From positions 38,367 to 102,366 of the forward strand of contig NZ_BCRT01000006.1 in NCBI RefSeq assembly GCF_001552735.1: DNA of 64,000 nt, written 5' to 3'. The translations under genes and the position numbers were made by a program. The notes below the pieces were generated by a model that was given only the letters and a program-made list of their open reading frames with translations, searched no databases and was not told where the DNA came from. Positions within the stretch are counted from its first letter, which is position 1. Every line of letters begins with the position of its first letter. The stretch is from Sanguibacter suarezii NBRC 16159. Lineage in GTDB: Bacteria; Actinomycetota; Actinomycetes; Actinomycetales; Cellulomonadaceae. Shown here in pieces: positions 18,073 through 25,916 of this stretch.

Positions 18073-18186
18073 AACTCGTGAACCGTTCGCCGAACTCGTG
18101 AGCGAGGGTCCTTTTTCGGGGATCGGACGGGCCTGGCTCACGAGTTCGCGGGGTGGTTCACGAGTTGGGGTGGGGGTTCACGAGTT
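18073..18186. repeat. Periodic palindromic array, sister of the 16070 element
   Basis: AACTCGTGA at 18073 and 18093, a 36-base spacer, then TCACGAGTT at 18138, 18158 and 18178. The 20-bp phasing and the 36-base spacer are the same as at 16070, while fillers and spacer differ in sequence. Total length 114 bp in both. It lies between the convergent SDR and AIM24 genes. A further pair of 18-19 base direct repeats (GCTGCCGGGCTYGCCCGGG at 18207 and 18243) follows before the AIM24 stop. Confidence 0.9.
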
Positions 18187-18296
18187 CGGCGAGAGGGCTC
18201 GCCGAGGCTGCCGGGCTCGCCCGGGACGCCGGGCTCGTAGGTGCTGCCGGGCTTGCCCGGGCCGGCGAGCTTGCCAGGGGGGCCGGACCGGGTGGG

Positions 18297-19040
18297 TCAG
18301 GTCTGGATGCGGGCTCCGATGGAGCGGTGGAGCTGGAGGAGGCTGGCCTGGCTGAGCTGGACGGTCTGGGACTCGATGTGGCGGTAGACGTGGCCGTCGT
18401 CGAGCACCTTCTCGCTCGACTGGACCAGGACCGTGCCGGCGCCGGTGAAGTCGAACTGGCGCTCCTCGTCGGAGTCCATCCCGAAGAACCCGCCCACCAC
18501 CGACAAGAAGCTGTGCATCCACGCCGCGTCGAAGTGGTGCGAGGGGGAGGGGCAGTCGGCCCAGCCGACGAGGGCCTGCGGGTCCACCCGCAGCGGCGGC
18601 TCGGCGAACATGACCGGCCCGTTGGAGGACGCGAGGAACTTCCCGGTGCCCAGCAGGGTGAGGAACCCCGGCACGATCGACTGCTTGAGGCTCAGCCCGG
18701 GCTCGAAGGCCAGCAGGTTGGAGGCGCGGATGGTGAGGTTGCCGTCGTCGAGGTCGAAGGAGTTGATGTTGTACCCGCGGTCCCCGAGGATCAGCTTGCC
18801 CTGCCCCTGGGCGACGACCCAGTCGTCGGCATAGAGCGGGGACGAGAACTGCGAGGCGACCATGGCGGTGAGGTTCGTCCGCGACAGCGGCTCGAAGGCC
18901 ACGTTGCCGTAGTAGGCGATCATCGCGCCCTTGGAGGTGAACCACGGCGTGCCCGCGAGGTCGACGCAGAAGGCGTAGTCGTTGCCGGGGATGTTGTCGT
19001 TGACCGGGAGCGTCCCGGGGTTGTGGATCTGGATGCTCAT
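18297..19040 (-). CDS. AIM24-family protein, third gene of the cluster
   Basis: A 247-residue protein of the AIM24 (TTHA0068-like) double beta-helix family. AIM24 features are the glycine-rich beta strands LVQGQGKLILGDRG-like (here WVVAQGQGKLILGDRG), SNLLAFEPGLSLKQ and ALVGWADCPSPSH. Bacterial members are uncharacterised; the fold suggests a trimeric barrel that binds membranes or ligands, and the yeast homologue supports mitochondrial inner-membrane organisation. It is last of three tandem minus-strand paralogues (10-base gap to the second). The N-terminus MSIQIHNPGTLPVNDNIPGN aligns with longer AIM24 proteins. Confidence 0.8.
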   Translation of the reverse strand: MSIQIHNPGTLPVNDNIPGNDYAFCVDLAGTPWFTSKGAMIAYYGNVAFEPLSRTNLTAMVASQFSSPLYADDWVVAQGQGKLILGDRGYNINSFDLDDGNLTIRASNLLAFEPGLSLKQSIVPGFLTLLGTGKFLASSNGPVMFAEPPLRVDPQALVGWADCPSPSHHFDAAWMHSFLSVVGGFFGMDSDEERQFDFTGAGTVLVQSSEKVLDDGHVYRHIESQTVQLSQASLLQLHRSIGARIQT

Positions 19041-19050
19041 GGCGCCTCCC

Positions 19051-19722
19051 TCAGAACTTCTTCTCGGATGCCTGCACCCACACGGTGCCCTGGCCGCTCA
19101 GCTTGAGCTGCATCGCTTCCCCCGACCCGCGTCCGACGACGTCCCGGAAGCCGACCTGCGCTGACAGGTCCACGGTGATGTTGCCCAGGTGGCCCACGTA
19201 GGCCTGCGGGTCCACGACCACCTGCGGCTTGGCGCCGCCGACGGTCATCGAGACGGTGCCGCCGTGGGAGAGCACCGCGACGGTGCCGTAGCCGGTGACC
19301 TGGGTGGTGAACATCCCCTGCCCGGTGACCGCGCCGCGCACCGCCCCCCGCACGCCGCCCTGGGAGGACAGGGACACGATCGACGTCTGCACGTTGCCCT
19401 CGTAGGCGAGCAGCCGCTCGGCCTCCACGGTCAGCGCGCCCGTCCCGTCCAGCTCGATGACCTGCACGTACAGGCCGTTGCGACCGAAGTACACGGTCCC
19501 TGAGCCCTCGGCGACCATGAGGCCGACGTGCTCGCCCTGCATCATCCGTCCGGCCGCGCCGGCGATCGCCCCGGCGCCGGGCATGCCGCCGCCGCTCATC
19601 GAGTACGGCGTGAAGGTCACGTCGCCGGTGTAGTAGAGCATCGAGCCCTGGCGGGCGACGACGCGCTGCCCGGGCTGGATGGTCGTCTTGAGCACCTTGT
19701 AGTTCTCGAGCTCCATGGCCAT
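19051..19722 (-). CDS. AIM24-family protein, second gene of the cluster
   Basis: A 223-residue AIM24 paralogue. It begins MAMELENYKVLKTTIQPGQ and has a Gly/Met-rich loop (about residues 45-65, MSGGGMPGAGAIAGAAGRMM) that may be membrane-active. The typical repeats VTGQGMFTTQVTGYGTVAVLS and VVDPQAYVGHLGNI follow, then SGQGTVWVQASE at the C-terminus. A GAGGAG site precedes the ATG. It follows the first AIM24 gene by one base, so the three are surely one transcript. The tandem presumably encodes subunits of a hetero-oligomer. This family often neighbours stress genes; its function is not established. Confidence 0.82.
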   Translation of the reverse strand: MAMELENYKVLKTTIQPGQRVVARQGSMLYYTGDVTFTPYSMSGGGMPGAGAIAGAAGRMMQGEHVGLMVAEGSGTVYFGRNGLYVQVIELDGTGALTVEAERLLAYEGNVQTSIVSLSSQGGVRGAVRGAVTGQGMFTTQVTGYGTVAVLSHGGTVSMTVGGAKPQVVVDPQAYVGHLGNITVDLSAQVGFRDVVGRGSGEAMQLKLSGQGTVWVQASEKKF

Positions 19723-19723
19723 G

Positions 19724-20347
19724 TCAGCGCTCCTCTGGCTGGATGTAGACGATGCCCTGGCCGTCGAAGCGCAAGGAGAACGCCTCACCGTTCCCGCCGC
19801 CGACCGCCGAGCGCCACGTCACGTCGGTGACGAAGGTCTGGTTGAGCTGGCCGTGGAAGGCGACGAAGGCGTCAGGGTCCACGACGAGCGGGTACTGCGG
19901 GGCCACCTCGAGGGCGATGATCGGCCCGCCGGCGGAGAGCACCGCGATGGTGCCGGTGCCCGTGACGGTCGTGGTGAACAGGCCCTGTCCGGATGTCGCC
20001 CCGCGCAGCCCGGTGAACTTCACGTCGGTGCGCAGCTGCCCCACCAGGGCGAGCAGCTGAGACGCCTCCACGTGCAGGGTGTCGTTGGCCAGCTCGAGGA
20101 TGGTGATGTCCTGCGCGTCGACGGCGAAGTACACCGTGCCGCTGCCGGTCACGTCCATGAGGGACAGCGACTCCCCGGTCATCTTGCGCTTGAACGCCGC
20201 CTTGAAGCCGTCACCGCCGCCCACGCCCGCGTTCTTGAAGGTCACCGCGCCGTCGTAGGCGACCATCGACCCGCTGATCGCGCGGATCGTCTCGTTCGCC
20301 AGCTCGGCGACGAGCATCCGGTTCCCCTGCATCCTCAGCTCTGCCAC
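19724..20347 (-). CDS. AIM24-family protein, first gene of the cluster
   Basis: A 207-residue AIM24 paralogue. It shares the core of the other two: SGQGLFTTTVTGTGTIAVLS and VVDPDAFVAFHGQLNQ in the middle, FDGQGIVYIQPEER at the end. The start is set at the GTG at 20347 because GGGGAG lies 5 bases upstream; an in-frame GTG four codons earlier (20359) is an alternative. It is the promoter-proximal gene of the trio and is divergent from the DUF2510 gene. The upstream region holds the 20400-20465 palindrome between C-run and G-run blocks. Confidence 0.8.
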   Translation of the reverse strand: MAELRMQGNRMLVAELANETIRAISGSMVAYDGAVTFKNAGVGGGDGFKAAFKRKMTGESLSLMDVTGSGTVYFAVDAQDITILELANDTLHVEASQLLALVGQLRTDVKFTGLRGATSGQGLFTTTVTGTGTIAVLSAGGPIIALEVAPQYPLVVDPDAFVAFHGQLNQTFVTDVTWRSAVGGGNGEAFSLRFDGQGIVYIQPEER

Positions 20348-20399
20348 TGCACTCCCCACTCTCTAGCCCCACCACCCTGTCGGCCACCCCACACCCCAT

Positions 20400-20465
20400 C
20401 CGCTGAGTGCACGATCATGTACGCGACACGCCGGTGCGACACGCGCTTTTTCGTGCACTCAGCGG
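20400..20465. repeat. Palindromic element, word CCGCTGAGTGCACGA, flanked by C-runs and G-runs
   Basis: CCGCTGAGTGCACGA (20400-20414) and its exact complement (20451-20465) enclose 36 bases, again the spacer length of the 16 and 18 kb arrays, with an internal GCGACACG repeat. C-rich sequence lies to the left (20360-20399) and a G-run block to the right (20466-20482). Here it lies between two divergent starts, so it is not a simple terminator. Confidence 0.8.
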
Positions 20466-20513
20466 AGGGGGTGGGTGGGGTGAGTCGGTTGATGATGGCA
20501 CGTCAGGGGCGTG

Positions 20514-20542
20514 TTGCGTCAGGGGAGAGGTCCCCATAGGCT
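20514..20542 (+). promoter_or_regulatory. Sigma-A-like promoter of the DUF2510 gene
   Basis: TTGCGT (20514-20519), 17 bases, TAGGCT (20537-20542). Transcription would start near 20549, about 67 bases before the start codon. Confidence 0.45.
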
Positions 20543-20615
20543 CCTCGCGACATCCCTCTCACCATGGCGCCTCGCCGCACGGGATCCATCGGACATCCAT
20601 CGGACAAGGAGCATC

Positions 20616-21317
20616 ATGGCCGCCCCCGCAGGCTGGTACGTCGACCCGCAGAACCCTCAGCTCATGCGCTACTTCGACGGTCAGAGCTGGACCGCGCAGA
20701 CCCAGCCGGTCCCCGCGGCCGCGCCCCAGAGCCCGACGACGCCCGGCCAGCAGGGCCCCAGCGTGTCCTACGAGCACCCGGGACGGCAGTCCGCCGGCCA
20801 GCCCGGTCAGGCGGGCCAGCCCGGCCAGGGCGGCTACGGCCAGCCCGGCTACGGCCCGACCGGCCAGCCCGGCCAGCCGGCCCCCTCCGAAGAGCGTCCC
20901 ACCGGCACCTCCCGCGGGGTGAAGCTGGCCATCGCCGGCGCGGCCGTGGGCGTCCTGGTCCTCACCGGCATCGGCTTCGCGCTGAGCAACGACCCCGACG
21001 ACGCTGACAAGACCGTCGACGGGCTCACCGCCGCCGAGCTCGGCCTGCCGGCCGGCTTCGACTGCCAGCAGCTCGCGGACGAGGCCATCGACCTGTCCTC
21101 AGGGGACCCGGTCGAGACCCAGCTCATCACCGCCACGGACCTGTCGGAGTCCAAGAACAACATCGGTCACGTCGTCGTGCCCGAGGAGGGCAAGAGCTCT
21201 CTGATCATGGAGTGCTCGGGCGAGGCGACCTGGGGCGACGGCAACGAGACCAACCTCAAGCTCCGCCTGACGCTGGACTCCCTCGGCGAGATCTACGTCG
21301 AGTACAGCGACCGCTGA
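20616..21317 (+). CDS. DUF2510 membrane protein with Gly/Gln/Pro-rich linker
   Basis: A 233-residue protein. The N-terminal DUF2510 domain (APAGWYVDPQNPQLMRYFDGQSWT, residues 3-26) is a WW-like module common in actinobacterial membrane proteins. A low-complexity linker with repeated GQPGQ and GYGQPGYGP units (about 50-95) leads to one membrane helix (LAIAGAAVGVLVLTGIGFAL, about 108-128). A small extracytoplasmic domain follows with two cysteines (FDCQQL, MECSGE) that could form a disulfide. An AAGGAG site precedes the ATG. The topology suggests cytoplasmic DUF2510 and an exported C-terminal domain. Specific function unknown. Confidence 0.75.
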   Translation: MAAPAGWYVDPQNPQLMRYFDGQSWTAQTQPVPAAAPQSPTTPGQQGPSVSYEHPGRQSAGQPGQAGQPGQGGYGQPGYGPTGQPGQPAPSEERPTGTSRGVKLAIAGAAVGVLVLTGIGFALSNDPDDADKTVDGLTAAELGLPAGFDCQQLADEAIDLSSGDPVETQLITATDLSESKNNIGHVVVPEEGKSSLIMECSGEATWGDGNETNLKLRLTLDSLGEIYVEYSDR

Positions 21318-21381
21318 CCCGCGTGGCGCGGACCACGTGCGCCCCTGGAATGTCCAGGCGGCGCACGTGGTTGGTACCGGC

Positions 21382-22098
21382 GTGAGCGAAACACGCACGA
21401 CCATCAAGGTCGACATCTGGTCCGACATCGCCTGCCCGTGGTGCTTCATCGGCAAGCGCCGCTTCGAGGACGCGCTGATGCGTCTGCGGAGCTCTGGCTT
21501 CGACCACACGGTGGAGGTCGAGTACCACTCCTTCGAGCTGGCACCCGACACCCCGGTCGACTTCGAGGGCTCCGAGGTGGACTTCCTCGCCAAGCACAAG
21601 GGCATGCCCGCTGACCAGGTTCAGCGCATGCTCACCCAGGTCACCGAGATCGCCGAGTCGGTCGGCCTGCACTACGACTTCGACACGCTGCAGCACACCA
21701 AGACCCTCAAGGCCCACGAGCTGCTGCACTTCGCCAAGACTCAGGGCCGCCAGCTCGCCATGAAGGAGCGCCTGCTCGAGGCGTACTTCGAGCAGGGCAA
21801 GCACGTGGGACGCGTCGACGAGCTCGTCGACCTCGCGGCCGAGGTGGGCCTGGACCGGGGCGAGACGCGCCACGCCCTGGAGAGCGGAGAGTTCGCCCCG
21901 GACGTCGAGGCCGACTTCGCCCAGGCGGCCGCCTACGGCATCCAGGGGGTCCCGTTCTTCGTGGTCAACTCCCGCTACGGGATCTCCGGCGCGCAGGACC
22001 CGGCAGTCTTCGTCGACGTCCTCCAGCAGGCCGCGGCCGACGCCGTGGCCCCGGCTGCGCAGGACCCCTCACCCGAGGCGGCAACCGGTGCCCGCTGA
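21382..22098 (+). CDS. DsbA-family oxidoreductase, FrnE-like
   Basis: A 238-residue thioredoxin-fold protein without a signal peptide, so cytoplasmic. The active site is DIWSDIACPWCFIGKRRFE (CPWC near residues 17-20), followed by the inserted helical domain and the cis-proline loop GVPFFVVNSRYGISGAQDP near 195-210, the FrnE/2-hydroxychromene isomerase pattern. Related actinobacterial proteins act in thiol redox stress. The GTG at 21382 begins the conserved region; an upstream GTG would add 15 unrelated residues. The tail after residue 215 is Ala/Pro-rich and unlike the family. It stands between the DUF2510 gene and the DUF2319 hydrolase on the same strand. Confidence 0.88.
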   Translation: MSETRTTIKVDIWSDIACPWCFIGKRRFEDALMRLRSSGFDHTVEVEYHSFELAPDTPVDFEGSEVDFLAKHKGMPADQVQRMLTQVTEIAESVGLHYDFDTLQHTKTLKAHELLHFAKTQGRQLAMKERLLEAYFEQGKHVGRVDELVDLAAEVGLDRGETRHALESGEFAPDVEADFAQAAAYGIQGVPFFVVNSRYGISGAQDPAVFVDVLQQAAADAVAPAAQDPSPEAATGAR

Positions 22099-22220
22099 CC
22101 GGGCGGCTGCTCCCTCGCGCGACGCGGTGACGGACGCGGCACCCGAGGCGCCGGCCTTCGTCATGGTGGGGTCCGACGACGCCGGGCTCTGCGTGGACGG
22201 CGTCTGCGCGGTGCCGCCAC

Positions 22221-22226
22221 TAGGCT
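22221..22226 (+). promoter_or_regulatory. -10 box for a leaderless DUF2319 transcript
   Basis: TAGGCT followed by 6 bases and the GTG start, with no ribosome site in between. This is the common leaderless pattern in actinobacteria. Confidence 0.45.
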
Positions 22227-22232
22227 CAGCGC

Positions 22233-24008
22233 GTGACCAACGAGACGAGCACGACCGACGGCGCTGAAGCGCCTGACGGTGACGTAGCCGACCATCCTTC
22301 CGAGAAGGATCGTCCGGCCCGGCACTGGTGGTCGGGGCTGGTCCACGACCCCGCCCTGCCACCCGTGCCGCGCATCTCGCGGTGGTGGAAGCTCAACGGC
22401 GTCGGCGCCTGGTTCGCCGTCGTGTTCTTCACGTGGTCGATGACTCCCTCGCTGCTGCCCCGGCCGTGGTACCTCCAGGCGGTCGCGACGGGCATCTGCA
22501 TGGCGTTCGGCTACGCCGTCGCCATGACTCTCGCCTTCGTGCTGCGCAAGCTTGGCTTCTCCCCGGACTGGTCGGACCGTACCCGGCGGTGGGGATGGAT
22601 CGCGTTGGCGGTCGTCGCCGTGCTCGAGGTGCCCACCATCCTCCTGCTGGGCTCGCGGTGGCAGTCCATGACCCGCGACCTCGTGGGCATGCCGGGCGGG
22701 GACGGGTGGCGGTGGTCGCTCATCCTGCCGTTGTCTGCCCTCATCGCCCTGGCGCTGATCGGTCTGGGCCGGGTCATCATCAAGCTGGCCCGGATCATCG
22801 CTCGCTTCGGCTCGCGGGTGGTCCCGCCGCTGCCGGCCAAGCTGATCGGTGCCGCGCTGGCGATCGTTCTCACCATCTTCGTGCTCGAGGACGCCGTGGT
22901 CCCGGCGATCGTCGCGGTCGGCGGCAAGGCGGCGGCGGCCACCGACCAGGAGATGGAACCCGGGGTCGACCGGCCTGACGCCCCGGAGCGCTCAGGCTCT
23001 CCGGACTCCCCGGTCGCGTGGGAAGACCTCGGGCGCAACGGCCGGGCCTTCGTGGCCGGTGGGCCGACCGCGGCCGAGCTCGAGGAGTTCAGCGGGGTTC
23101 CCGCGACGACGCCGATCCGCGTCTACGCGGGGCTCGGCTCGGGCGGGGACGTCGTCGACATCGCGGCGGTCGTCGCCGCGGAGCTGGAGCGGACCGGCGC
23201 CTTCGACCGTGCGGTGCTCGCCGTCTCCACGAGCACCGGCAGCGGCTGGGTCAACGGGTACACCACGCAGGCCCTGGAGTACCTCTACAACGGCGACACG
23301 GCCGTCGCCGGCATGCAGTACTCCTACCTGCCCAGTCCCCTGGCCTTCATCGCCGACCGGGACACGCCGCCGGCTGCCGGGCGTGCGCTCTTCGACGCCG
23401 TCTACGAGCTGTGGAAGGAGCTGCCCGTCGACGACCGCCCGCTGCTCGTCACCTTCGGGGAGTCCTTGGGCTCCTATGGCGGGCAGGCCGCCTTCAGCGG
23501 CGCGGGCGACATGGTGGCCCGCAGCGACGGCGCGCTGTGGACCGGCACCCCGAACTTCTCCGAGCCGTGGGGCCGCATCACCGACGGCCGCGACAAGGGC
23601 TCGCCCGAGCGCCTCCCCGTGGTCGACTACGGTGCGCACGTGCGCTTCGCAGACGTCCCGGAGGACCTGGACGGGCTCGGCATCTGGGGGGACAGCAGGG
23701 TCGTCTACCTCCAGCACGCGACCGACCCCATCGTGTGGTGGTCGCCGGACCTGCTGCTCCGTCAGCCCGACTGGCTCAAGGAAGACCTCGCCTCGAGCGT
23801 CAACCCGGAGATGACGTGGTTCCCCCTCGTGACGTTCTGGCAGGTCACGGTGGACATGGTGTTCTCCATCGAGACCCCGGACGGGTACGGGCACAAGTAC
23901 CAGCAGGGCACCATCGACGCCTGGGCGGCGATCTTGGAGCCCGAGGGGTGGACCGACGCCGAGACGGCCCGGTTGCACGAGTGGGTGGCCCAGCACCGGA
24001 CCGGCTGA
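22233..24008 (+). CDS. DUF2319 membrane-anchored alpha/beta-hydrolase
   Basis: A 591-residue protein. Its N-terminal half has four or five membrane helices (about residues 55-75, 85-105, 122-142, 165-185, 205-235). The C-terminal half is an extracytoplasmic alpha/beta-hydrolase domain with TPIRVYAGLGSGGDVVDIAAVV, the family marker STGSGWVN, and the nucleophile elbow TFGESLGSYGGQAAF (Ser near residue 410). The end VTFWQVTVDMVFSIETPDGYGHKY is typical of DUF2319. Actinobacterial members are uncharacterised, possibly lipid- or cell-envelope-active esterases. GTG start with a TAGGCT box 6 bases upstream. Not obviously in an operon. Confidence 0.85.
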   Translation: MTNETSTTDGAEAPDGDVADHPSEKDRPARHWWSGLVHDPALPPVPRISRWWKLNGVGAWFAVVFFTWSMTPSLLPRPWYLQAVATGICMAFGYAVAMTLAFVLRKLGFSPDWSDRTRRWGWIALAVVAVLEVPTILLLGSRWQSMTRDLVGMPGGDGWRWSLILPLSALIALALIGLGRVIIKLARIIARFGSRVVPPLPAKLIGAALAIVLTIFVLEDAVVPAIVAVGGKAAAATDQEMEPGVDRPDAPERSGSPDSPVAWEDLGRNGRAFVAGGPTAAELEEFSGVPATTPIRVYAGLGSGGDVVDIAAVVAAELERTGAFDRAVLAVSTSTGSGWVNGYTTQALEYLYNGDTAVAGMQYSYLPSPLAFIADRDTPPAAGRALFDAVYELWKELPVDDRPLLVTFGESLGSYGGQAAFSGAGDMVARSDGALWTGTPNFSEPWGRITDGRDKGSPERLPVVDYGAHVRFADVPEDLDGLGIWGDSRVVYLQHATDPIVWWSPDLLLRQPDWLKEDLASSVNPEMTWFPLVTFWQVTVDMVFSIETPDGYGHKYQQGTIDAWAAILEPEGWTDAETARLHEWVAQHRTG

Positions 24009-24018
24009 GCGCAGCCCC

Positions 24019-24783
24019 TCAGAATTCCGGAATCGCCAGGTTCGGGTCGTAGCAGGGTGCGCGCAGCAGGGTGGCCGTCGCCCACCCGGCCCGCAGCAGG
24101 GCGGCGTCGGTGCCCGGGCTCTCCGCGCCCTTGACCGCCTCGTACTGCAGCTTCACCTTGCCCTCGTCGAGCTGGTACATGGTGCCCTGCACCTGACCGA
24201 AGGACGCCAGGGTCGCCCTGCGCAGCCCGAGGAGCGTGTTCATGGCGACGTCGGGCACGTTGATGTTGAGCACCCCGGGAATCCAGTCGGCCGTCACTGA
24301 CGGCAGGGTACCCACCCACTCCACCGCTCGGGCGGTGACCTCCGCGGCGGTCTCCCAGTGCACGGGCTCGGGGGAGTCAAGGGACACCGCGATCCCGCGG
24401 ATCCCGTGGGTCATCGCCGACAGCGCCGCGCCCACCGTCCCGGAGTGCAAGATCGCGTTCCCGGTGTTGGCGCCCCGGTTGATGCCGGAGAGCACGAGGT
24501 CGGGGCGCAGCCCGAACCCGTCGTGGGCGGCGACGAAGGTGATGTACGCGGGGGTGGCCTTGACGGCGTAGGAGGGCACGTCGTCGGGCAGGCCGGGGGC
24601 GCTGGTCTCGGTGACCAGCAGCCGCCCTTCGCGCTCGGCGCTGATCAGCGCGGCGCCCGAGCCAGAGGACTCTCGTGCCGGGGCGACGACCGTGACCTCG
24701 TAGCCCGCCTTCTGCGCGACCTCGGCGAGCACGGCCAGGCCGGGGGAGGTGATGCCGTCGTCGTTGGTGATCAGTGCTCGCAT
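24019..24783 (-). CDS. surE: 5'/3'-nucleotidase SurE
   Basis: A 254-residue metal-dependent nucleoside monophosphate phosphatase. The diagnostic N-terminus MRALITNDDGITSPGL supplies the metal-binding Asp pair, then APARESSGSGAALI and the central LVLSGINRGANTGNAILHSGTVGAAL (metal-binding Asn and Ser) follow in order. SurE acts on 5' and 3' nucleotides and sometimes polyphosphate, aiding stationary-phase survival. A GAGGAG site precedes the ATG, and the gene follows a PfkB kinase by 30 bases on the same strand, so the pair is likely one operon for nucleoside or sugar phosphate balance. Confidence 0.9.
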   Translation of the reverse strand: MRALITNDDGITSPGLAVLAEVAQKAGYEVTVVAPARESSGSGAALISAEREGRLLVTETSAPGLPDDVPSYAVKATPAYITFVAAHDGFGLRPDLVLSGINRGANTGNAILHSGTVGAALSAMTHGIRGIAVSLDSPEPVHWETAAEVTARAVEWVGTLPSVTADWIPGVLNINVPDVAMNTLLGLRRATLASFGQVQGTMYQLDEGKVKLQYEAVKGAESPGTDAALLRAGWATATLLRAPCYDPNLAIPEF

Positions 24784-24813
24784 GGTGCTCCTCGAGGTGG
24801 TCGGGTCGGAGGG

Positions 24814-25794
24814 TCAGTGCACGGCGCGCACCGTGACGTGCTGGGCGAGGCGTTCGATCGCGTCCCGGCGGCCGGTGCCCAGGCCGTGCCGGGTGGCGTT
24901 GAGGGCGCCGGCGGCCGAGCCGAGCCGCACGGCGTCGTGCATGGAGGTGCCGCGGGCCAGCGCGACGGCGATGCCCGCGGTCATCGAGTCCCCGGCGCCG
25001 CGCGGGTCCACCGCGCGCACCCGCGGCGCGGTGACCAGGAGCTGTTCCCCGGGGACGGCCAGCAGCCCGGCCTCGCCCGCCCGGGAGACGGCGACGGCGC
25101 GCGCCCCGCCGGCGAGCAGCGCCTGCGCCCCGGCGCGGAGGGAGTCGAGGTCGTCGGCGGTGGCGTACCCGGCGTCGATGAGCTCGGTGTGGCTGATCTT
25201 CATGACCGCCCCGCCGACGTCGGCGACTGCGCGGGCCTGGTCCCCGGAGAGGTCGGCCACGACGAGGCAGCCGGCTGTGCGCAGGTCGGCTGCGAGGCGG
25301 TGGAAGAAGGAGGCGGTCACCCCGGTGGCCGCGTCGGCGCCGGTGAGCACGCAGACGTCGGCGTCGAGGGCCTCGGTGAGGATGGTGCCGTAGAGGTCGT
25401 CCTGCTCGTGACGGTCGAGCGGCTGGGGTGCCATCACGGCCACCTCTCGGCGCTCTCCGGCCCGCCGGTCGTGGATGTAGGTGCCGTTCCCGCGGCCGGC
25501 GGTGGAGCGCAGCGTGACGCGCTCGCGGCGCGCGAGGTGCTCGGCGACCACCCCGGTCTCCCCGCCGAAGGGTCCGCAGACGATGGCCTCGGCGCCGAGG
25601 GCGGAGACCATCCGGGCGATCCACAGCCCTTGGCCGCCGGCGTGGACGTGGATCTCCGGGGCGGCCGGCGCGTGGGGGCCCTCAGCGGCGGGTCCGGTGC
25701 CGGGAACGGCCGCTGCGGCTTCGATCGTCACGGTCAGCAGCGGGGTCGGTGCGAGCACGCACACCCGCGGCTGCTCTGAGGAGCGCTCCTCCAC
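24814..25794 (-). CDS. PfkB-family sugar kinase (1-phosphofructokinase-like)
   Basis: A 326-residue ribokinase-fold kinase. It has the N-terminal sugar-binding region HVHAGGQGLWIARMVSALG and the C-terminal anion-hole/catalytic motif RAVDPRGAGDSMTAGIAVALARG with the catalytic Asp in GAGDS. PGTGPAAEG at the N-terminus and the wide acceptor loop resemble 1-phosphofructokinase or tagatose-6-phosphate kinase, but fructose PTS genes are absent, so the substrate is open. The GTG at 25794 is chosen, since the preceding in-frame TTG extension is not family-like. It is upstream of surE in the same direction. The promoter is shared with or close to the divergent VOC gene. Confidence 0.82.
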   Translation of the reverse strand: MEERSSEQPRVCVLAPTPLLTVTIEAAAAVPGTGPAAEGPHAPAAPEIHVHAGGQGLWIARMVSALGAEAIVCGPFGGETGVVAEHLARRERVTLRSTAGRGNGTYIHDRRAGERREVAVMAPQPLDRHEQDDLYGTILTEALDADVCVLTGADAATGVTASFFHRLAADLRTAGCLVVADLSGDQARAVADVGGAVMKISHTELIDAGYATADDLDSLRAGAQALLAGGARAVAVSRAGEAGLLAVPGEQLLVTAPRVRAVDPRGAGDSMTAGIAVALARGTSMHDAVRLGSAAGALNATRHGLGTGRRDAIERLAQHVTVRAVH

Positions 25795-25860
25795 CTCTCG
25801 AGCGTAGGCCGACCTCTCGCCGTCTGCCGGGCGCCGCAGAGTTGGCACCACCCAAGTTTC

Positions 25861-25894
25861 TTGACACTTCAACTAATGAATGATCAACTAGTTC
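25861..25894 (+). promoter_or_regulatory. Promoter/operator region of the VOC gene
   Basis: TTGACA at 25861 with TCAACT 17 bases on (25884) forms a weak sigma-A-like promoter. A direct repeat CAACTA (25870 and 25885) and the 8-bp palindrome AACTAGTT (25887-25894) overlap it, suggesting an operator for an unidentified regulator. Confidence 0.4.
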
Positions 25895-25916
25895 TATCCC
25901 CCCGAAGGAGTTTGTG

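Noticed and set aside
16070..18186. CRISPR array
   Set aside because: Repeats are only 9-14 bases with 11-base fillers and the second half is inverted. No cas genes are present.
22163..22267. A 34-codon frame after the FrnE-like gene with a CVDGVC motif
   Set aside because: The Cys motif resembles tails of some thiol proteins, but the frame overlaps the start of the DUF2319 gene by 35 bases and the C-terminal part is plainly the shifted reading of that gene. No ribosome site. Left as unsupported.
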